Assembly: GCA_910588625.1 (NCBI GenBank)
Contig: CAJUQN010000062.1
Coordinates: forward strand, 1 to 16,662
Source: an uncultured Oscillospiraceae bacterium
Lineage (GTDB): Bacteria > Bacillota > Clostridia > Oscillospirales > Oscillospiraceae
Reading direction: 5' to 3'
Length of the DNA: 16,662 nt
In this document: piece by piece, positions 13,247 through 16,662 of the stretch
Numbering within the stretch: position 1 is the stretch's first letter
Layout: the number at the start of each line of letters is the position of its first letter
Program-made: the position numbers and the translations under genes
Notes under the pieces: model-generated
Seen by the model: the letters and a program-made list of their open reading frames with translations, nothing else
What the model was told of the DNA's origin: nothing
Databases searched by the model: none

Positions 13247-14686
13247 ATGAAAAAAGTCACACACATTCTTGCGGCTCTGCTCTGCTGTACGATGCTCCTG
13301 GGTATGTTGGCAGCCTGTCAAAGTGCCGCGCCGGGTTCTTCCGAACCGGCCCAGCCGTCTGCCGGACAGGAGCAGAACACGCCCGATGTTCAGGAGCCAG
13401 AGCCGAAGGACACGGGCTGGAAGGGCGAATTCACCGAGCAGCAGTTGGCGGATTTTTACAACGCCACTATTAAGGTAGGCTACACGGAGGACTTCAAGTA
13501 TACCGCCAAAGGGTATACCGTGGGCTCCGGGGACAACGCCGAGGAAGTGAACTATTTCCAGGACCTGGTGCGGGAGAAGTTCCCCAACGCGGAGTTTTTC
13601 AAAATTGAGGATCAGTATGATTCCGCTGCCATCACTGCCGCTGGCTGTGATGTGGTGGTAGGCCTTGACACCTACAGCCTCCAGGGCTTGAAAAAGGCGG
13701 CGGCACTGAAAGAGTTTGTGCCGGAGTGGGCCGGTGAGGTAGCCGCTAATTTGAACGATGGCGACAACCAATATTTCGCTATCGCCAAGGATATGGTTCT
13801 GTCCATGTACCGCGTGACCGGCGTGGTGGATGACTCCGCCGACCTGGAGAAGCAGAAGGACAAGGAGACCTTCGGCGGGATTGAGATCACAGACGTCTCC
13901 GCCATCACCGATCTGTGGAAGGATGGCTCCGCCTACATAGGCAAGTATGAGCTGGACCGCTACATGAACGACTGGAATGATCTGGCCAACAAGACCTTCC
14001 TTGTGGGCCTCTTGGCAAATTACCTGGATCCCTCCGCCACAGACACGGACTGCGTCACCCAGGAGGGCTGGGACCAGCTTCAGGCCATGATTGACGGGCG
14101 CAGCAAGGAGTGGCTCAACGCGGAAACGCAGAAGAACGTCTGCGCCACCGGCGACTACATCAACAATATCGCGGCCACACAGATTTCCCTTGACTATGCC
14201 TCTGACGGCATGGACAAGGCGGCCTGGTACTGGGCGGCTGGCAAATGTGCGCGGCTGGATGTTATTAAATATTCCGATGTCCCCACCTTTATCTATGGTG
14301 CGGCGATTATGAGCGCCACCAGCAATCTGGAGGCCAGTCAGCTCTTTATGGACTACATCGGCGCTGCTTCCACCGTTTTGGAGATGTCCAAACACTCTCG
14401 TACCTTGATTCCTGCCAACACCTCCGTTTGGAGCGAGACAAATGTGAAAGAGCTGGACGAAAACGGCTCCGGCTCCGAGTACAAGGACTATTCCGCCGCC
14501 ATTGACGCGGAGGGGAACCAGGTTGTCCGCATTATTCCCTCTCGCCAGTATATGCTGACAGTCAGTTCGATCCCGGCTCAGGACATCGACTGGGATCTGG
14601 TCTGTGAGCATCTGGATGCGTGGATTACCCGCGCCAATGACATGAGCCCCGCCCCGGCTCCTGTTGATCCGGTCCCCGCTGCTTGA
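13247..14686 (+). CDS. Solute-binding lipoprotein 1
   Basis: A 479-aa secreted lipoprotein. It has a basic N-terminus, a hydrophobic core and the lipobox LAAC with Cys24 as the lipidation site, followed by a Pro/Glu/Gln-rich linker to about residue 60. The rest is a type-2 periplasmic-binding fold. It aligns with the second lipoprotein of this operon: FTEQQLADF with LTEKQIAEY, FVPEWAGEVAANLND with YVPSWADLVDEGLND, VTQEGWDQL with VSPEGWEQI. ATG 13247 is chosen for the GGGAGG 6 bases upstream and because the signal peptide begins there. First gene of the operon. It lacks the Ser/Gly-rich NSGSGGRSDWW segment of its paralogue, so the ligand may differ. Ligand unknown. Confidence 0.82.
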   Translation: MKKVTHILAALLCCTMLLGMLAACQSAAPGSSEPAQPSAGQEQNTPDVQEPEPKDTGWKGEFTEQQLADFYNATIKVGYTEDFKYTAKGYTVGSGDNAEEVNYFQDLVREKFPNAEFFKIEDQYDSAAITAAGCDVVVGLDTYSLQGLKKAAALKEFVPEWAGEVAANLNDGDNQYFAIAKDMVLSMYRVTGVVDDSADLEKQKDKETFGGIEITDVSAITDLWKDGSAYIGKYELDRYMNDWNDLANKTFLVGLLANYLDPSATDTDCVTQEGWDQLQAMIDGRSKEWLNAETQKNVCATGDYINNIAATQISLDYASDGMDKAAWYWAAGKCARLDVIKYSDVPTFIYGAAIMSATSNLEASQLFMDYIGAASTVLEMSKHSRTLIPANTSVWSETNVKELDENGSGSEYKDYSAAIDAEGNQVVRIIPSRQYMLTVSSIPAQDIDWDLVCEHLDAWITRANDMSPAPAPVDPVPAA

Positions 14687-14689
14687 CAC

Positions 14690-15352
14690 ATGAACATCCT
14701 GATCGTCAACGATGACGGGATTGCCAGCGAAAGCCTGTTGTCGCTTCAAAACACGCTGCAGTCCTTTGGCACCGTGTTTGCCTGTGTCCCAGATGGGGAG
14801 CGCAGCGGCAGTTCCCACTCAACACATAAATATGACATTGTGGCGGAAAACTTTTCAAAAAGCGGCAGGGGCGAGAATATATACACCCATACTGGAACAG
14901 CCTCCGACAGCGTAAAATTTTTTAGAAAATTTGTCACAAAAGAAATTGATTTCGTGGTTTCCGGTGTAAACGGAGGCTTCAACTTGGGGCGTGATATCGT
15001 CTATTCAGGGACGGTCGGAGCCGCGTTGGAGGCCAATATGTATGGGACCCGCAGCATTGCCCTCAGCGCAAGGCAGCATGGAAAAAACTACTGGGCCGTG
15101 CTGCCCGGTCTGCTGAAGCTGCTGATCTGCGACGCCGATTGGAAGGGCGCCATGTGCCTCAACGTCAATTTCCCGGACCAGCCTGATTTGTCAGATGCGA
15201 AAATTCGCTTTACCTCCGTTGCGCAGACGCCAAAACCTGCGCAAGGGGATAACGACTATAACCTTTGCCGCAATCAAGGTTTCATCACAATTACCCCTCT
15301 GCGGCTCGACTTGACAGATAGCGAAAGTCTAAGGCAATTCAAAAATTTATGA
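14690..15352 (+). CDS. surE: SurE-type 5'/3'-nucleotidase
   Basis: A 220-aa cytoplasmic phosphatase expected to remove phosphate from nucleoside monophosphates with a divalent metal. The family's residues are present: NDDG with Asp8 and Asp9, Ser39 in ERSGSSHS, and Asn94 in DFVVSGVNGGFNLGRDIVYS (equivalent to Asn95 of characterised SurE), followed by GTVGAALEA. GTASDSVKF replaces the usual GTPADCV-like segment. It is slightly shorter than the common 250 aa but reads to a normal C-terminus (ITITPLRLDLTDSESL). The start lies 3 bases after the preceding stop with no clear ribosome binding site, implying translational coupling. It appears more AT-rich than the two genes around it. Its place between two solute-binding genes is unusual. 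Confidence 0.88.
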   Translation: MNILIVNDDGIASESLLSLQNTLQSFGTVFACVPDGERSGSSHSTHKYDIVAENFSKSGRGENIYTHTGTASDSVKFFRKFVTKEIDFVVSGVNGGFNLGRDIVYSGTVGAALEANMYGTRSIALSARQHGKNYWAVLPGLLKLLICDADWKGAMCLNVNFPDQPDLSDAKIRFTSVAQTPKPAQGDNDYNLCRNQGFITITPLRLDLTDSESLRQFKNL

Positions 15353-15368
15353 TGAGGAGAGAAACCGA

Positions 15369-16574
15369 ATGAAAACATGGAAGTTTATTTCCAGCTTGCT
15401 GTTGGTTGGCGCGATGCTCTTGAGCCTGACGGCCTGCGGTCAAAAAAATCCTGAACCCAGTCAGGCAACCAGTGAAGCAATCGACATCTCCGGGCTGACG
15501 GAGAAGCAGATCGCCGAATACAAGGCAATGCCCCTGGTGGTTTATACCAACTCCGGCTCCGGCGGCCGCTCGGACTGGTGGACAAAGAAAGCGAAGGAAG
15601 CGGGCTTCACCAACATCACCATTGTCAACGGCGGCGCATCCGCCATGTCCGAGAAGATTAAGGCCGAGCGAAAAAATCCCCAGGCCGATGTGATGTGCGG
15701 CTTAAACGCCATGGGCTGGCAGGACCTGAAAAACGAGGGGCTTCTGGAGCAGTATGTTCCCAGCTGGGCCGACCTTGTGGACGAGGGCCTGAACGATCCG
15801 GACGGCTACTTCCATGCCATCACCAAAGAGGCCATTTTGCTGGTGTACGACAAAAATACTTGGAGCAAGGACCAGGCCCCTAGCGACTGGCTGGACCTGT
15901 GGAAAGATGAGAACACACAGTATCACGGGGCGTTCCAGTGCTGGTCGGCCCTCACCGGCGGCACGACCCAGGTGAACCTGAGCGGCATCCTGCACCGTTT
16001 TAAGTCCGACGCTGATGACGCCAAATACGGTGTATCTCCCGAGGGCTGGGAGCAGATTGGGAAGATGTATGAGTACGGCGTGTCGGCGGAAGGCGACGTG
16101 ATTAGCGCCATCGCCGCGACCTCGGGGAGCCAGGAAACCGTTCACTGCGGCCAGTGGTATTCCTCCGGCATCAAGTCCTACTCCGAGACCTATGAGGTAG
16201 AGCTGGATTATGTAGTTCCAGACGTGGGTGTGCCCTACGCCATCACCGGCTGCGGCATCATCAAGGGCGCCAAGAATCCCATCACAGCGGCCCTGTTCCT
16301 GGACTGGTACGGCGGGACGGAATTCCAGACCACGTGGGCGCAGGCTTGGGACACCGCTCCTGCCAACAAAGAGGCGTGGGAAGCCGGTGCCAGCGAGGAT
16401 GCCAAGACCTATACCGCTCTGCCCCAGCAGCAGATCGTAGAGGTTCATAACGTGGGCGATAAAGTCACCCTCAGCATAAGGCCCCAGGATATCCAATCCT
16501 TTACCCCCGAGCCGGAGGAGACGGAGCCGTCCGCTCCAAAGAACAGAGGTAAGGCTGCTGTGGCACGGAAATAA
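15369..16574 (+). CDS. Solute-binding lipoprotein 2 (iron/phosphonate-type fold)
   Basis: A 401-aa secreted lipoprotein with signal peptide and lipobox LTAC (Cys23), and GAGGAGAG before the ATG, 16 bases after the surE stop. The fold resembles type-2 binding proteins of the ferric-iron, sugar-phosphate and aminoethylphosphonate group: LVVYTNSGSGGRSDWWTKKA at the first strand, ADVMCGLNAMGWQDLKNEG, and GCGIIKGAKNPITAALFLDW near the end. The Ser/Gly-rich NSGSGG could hold a phosphate or other anion (inference). It is a paralogue of the first lipoprotein. The C-terminal 25 residues are a Pro/Glu/Lys-rich tail. It likely delivers solute to an ABC permease encoded just beyond the window. Confidence 0.82.
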   Translation: MKTWKFISSLLLVGAMLLSLTACGQKNPEPSQATSEAIDISGLTEKQIAEYKAMPLVVYTNSGSGGRSDWWTKKAKEAGFTNITIVNGGASAMSEKIKAERKNPQADVMCGLNAMGWQDLKNEGLLEQYVPSWADLVDEGLNDPDGYFHAITKEAILLVYDKNTWSKDQAPSDWLDLWKDENTQYHGAFQCWSALTGGTTQVNLSGILHRFKSDADDAKYGVSPEGWEQIGKMYEYGVSAEGDVISAIAATSGSQETVHCGQWYSSGIKSYSETYEVELDYVVPDVGVPYAITGCGIIKGAKNPITAALFLDWYGGTEFQTTWAQAWDTAPANKEAWEAGASEDAKTYTALPQQQIVEVHNVGDKVTLSIRPQDIQSFTPEPEETEPSAPKNRGKAAVARK

Positions 16575-16606
16575 TCATTTACTAATTTTGGAAAGGGGGA
16601 ACAGCA

Positions 16607-16662
16607 ATGGCAGGACCCAACGTGGGCGGGGCGACCTTACAGCAGAAGGAACCGTTTAGCAT
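16607..16662 (+). CDS. Start of a further operon gene (3' partial)
   Basis: ATG 16607 follows GGGGG (16595-16599) at 7 bases and opens MAGPNVGGATLQQKEPFS before the window ends. It lies 32 bases after the second lipoprotein stop on the same strand. Eighteen residues are too few to identify; the usual gene order makes an ABC transporter ATPase or permease likely. Confidence 0.5.
   Translation, partial: MAGPNVGGATLQQKEPFS

Noticed and set aside
13169..14818. 549-codon reverse-strand open frame across lipoprotein 1
   Set aside because: Antisense of a gene with signal peptide, lipobox and ribosome binding site; the translated antisense has no domain pattern.
1..16662. CRISPR array, tRNA, integrase or IS transposase
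   Set aside because: Looked for regular spaced repeats, cloverleaf-like sequences and transposase/integrase motifs on both strands and saw none.

Overview
The window comes from a high-GC, low-oxygen Gram-positive bacterium, most likely a gut clostridium of the Oscillospiraceae/Flavonifractor kind. This is inferred from strong AGGAGG-type ribosome binding sites, Gram-positive lipoprotein signals, and a set of conjugation genes (MobP3-type relaxase, CD1115-type VirD4 coupling protein, DUF6103, DUF3991/TOPRIM) known mainly from integrative conjugative elements (ICEs) of Clostridia. No rRNA, tRNA, integrase, CRISPR array or IS transposase was seen.

Positions 1-10607 are part of an ICE or related conjugative element. 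It opens with tightly overlapping small genes: the tail of an unknown gene, an ankyrin-like protein, a membrane-anchored protein, a DUF6103 protein, a larger protein sharing its N-terminal module, and an unknown 183-aa protein. A 520-base gene-free stretch rich in hairpins follows and ends in a strong bidirectional terminator. Next is the DNA-processing module: a ribbon-helix-helix accessory protein, a candidate oriT with two adjacent hairpins (4195-4236), and a MobP3-type relaxase carrying a long Sel1-repeat insert. A nucleotidyltransferase/DUF4037 gene lies on the opposite strand and looks like cargo. Then come a primase-like TOPRIM protein, the VirD4-like coupling ATPase and a small winged-helix protein. 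The mating-channel genes (VirB4, VirB6 and so on) are not in the window and probably lie to the left.

A long hairpin at 10598-10636 closes the conjugation block. To its right is a visibly AT-richer regulatory and uptake locus. A reverse-strand gene encodes a cytoplasmic LacI-type regulator fused to a complete-looking extracellular-type solute-binding domain. It is divergent from an operon of lipoprotein solute-binding protein 1, SurE nucleotidase, lipoprotein solute-binding protein 2, and the start of a further gene cut by the window end. The intergenic region holds a near-consensus promoter in each direction and three copies of a LacI-like motif (TGANACGTTAYA), one of them lying on the -35 of the uptake operon.

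Reading the parts together, the right half looks like a regulated ABC uptake system for an unknown, possibly phosphorylated, solute. The two lipoproteins are paralogues of each other, and the regulator may sense ligand through its own solute-binding domain. Whether this locus is ICE cargo or chromosomal flank cannot be decided from the window.
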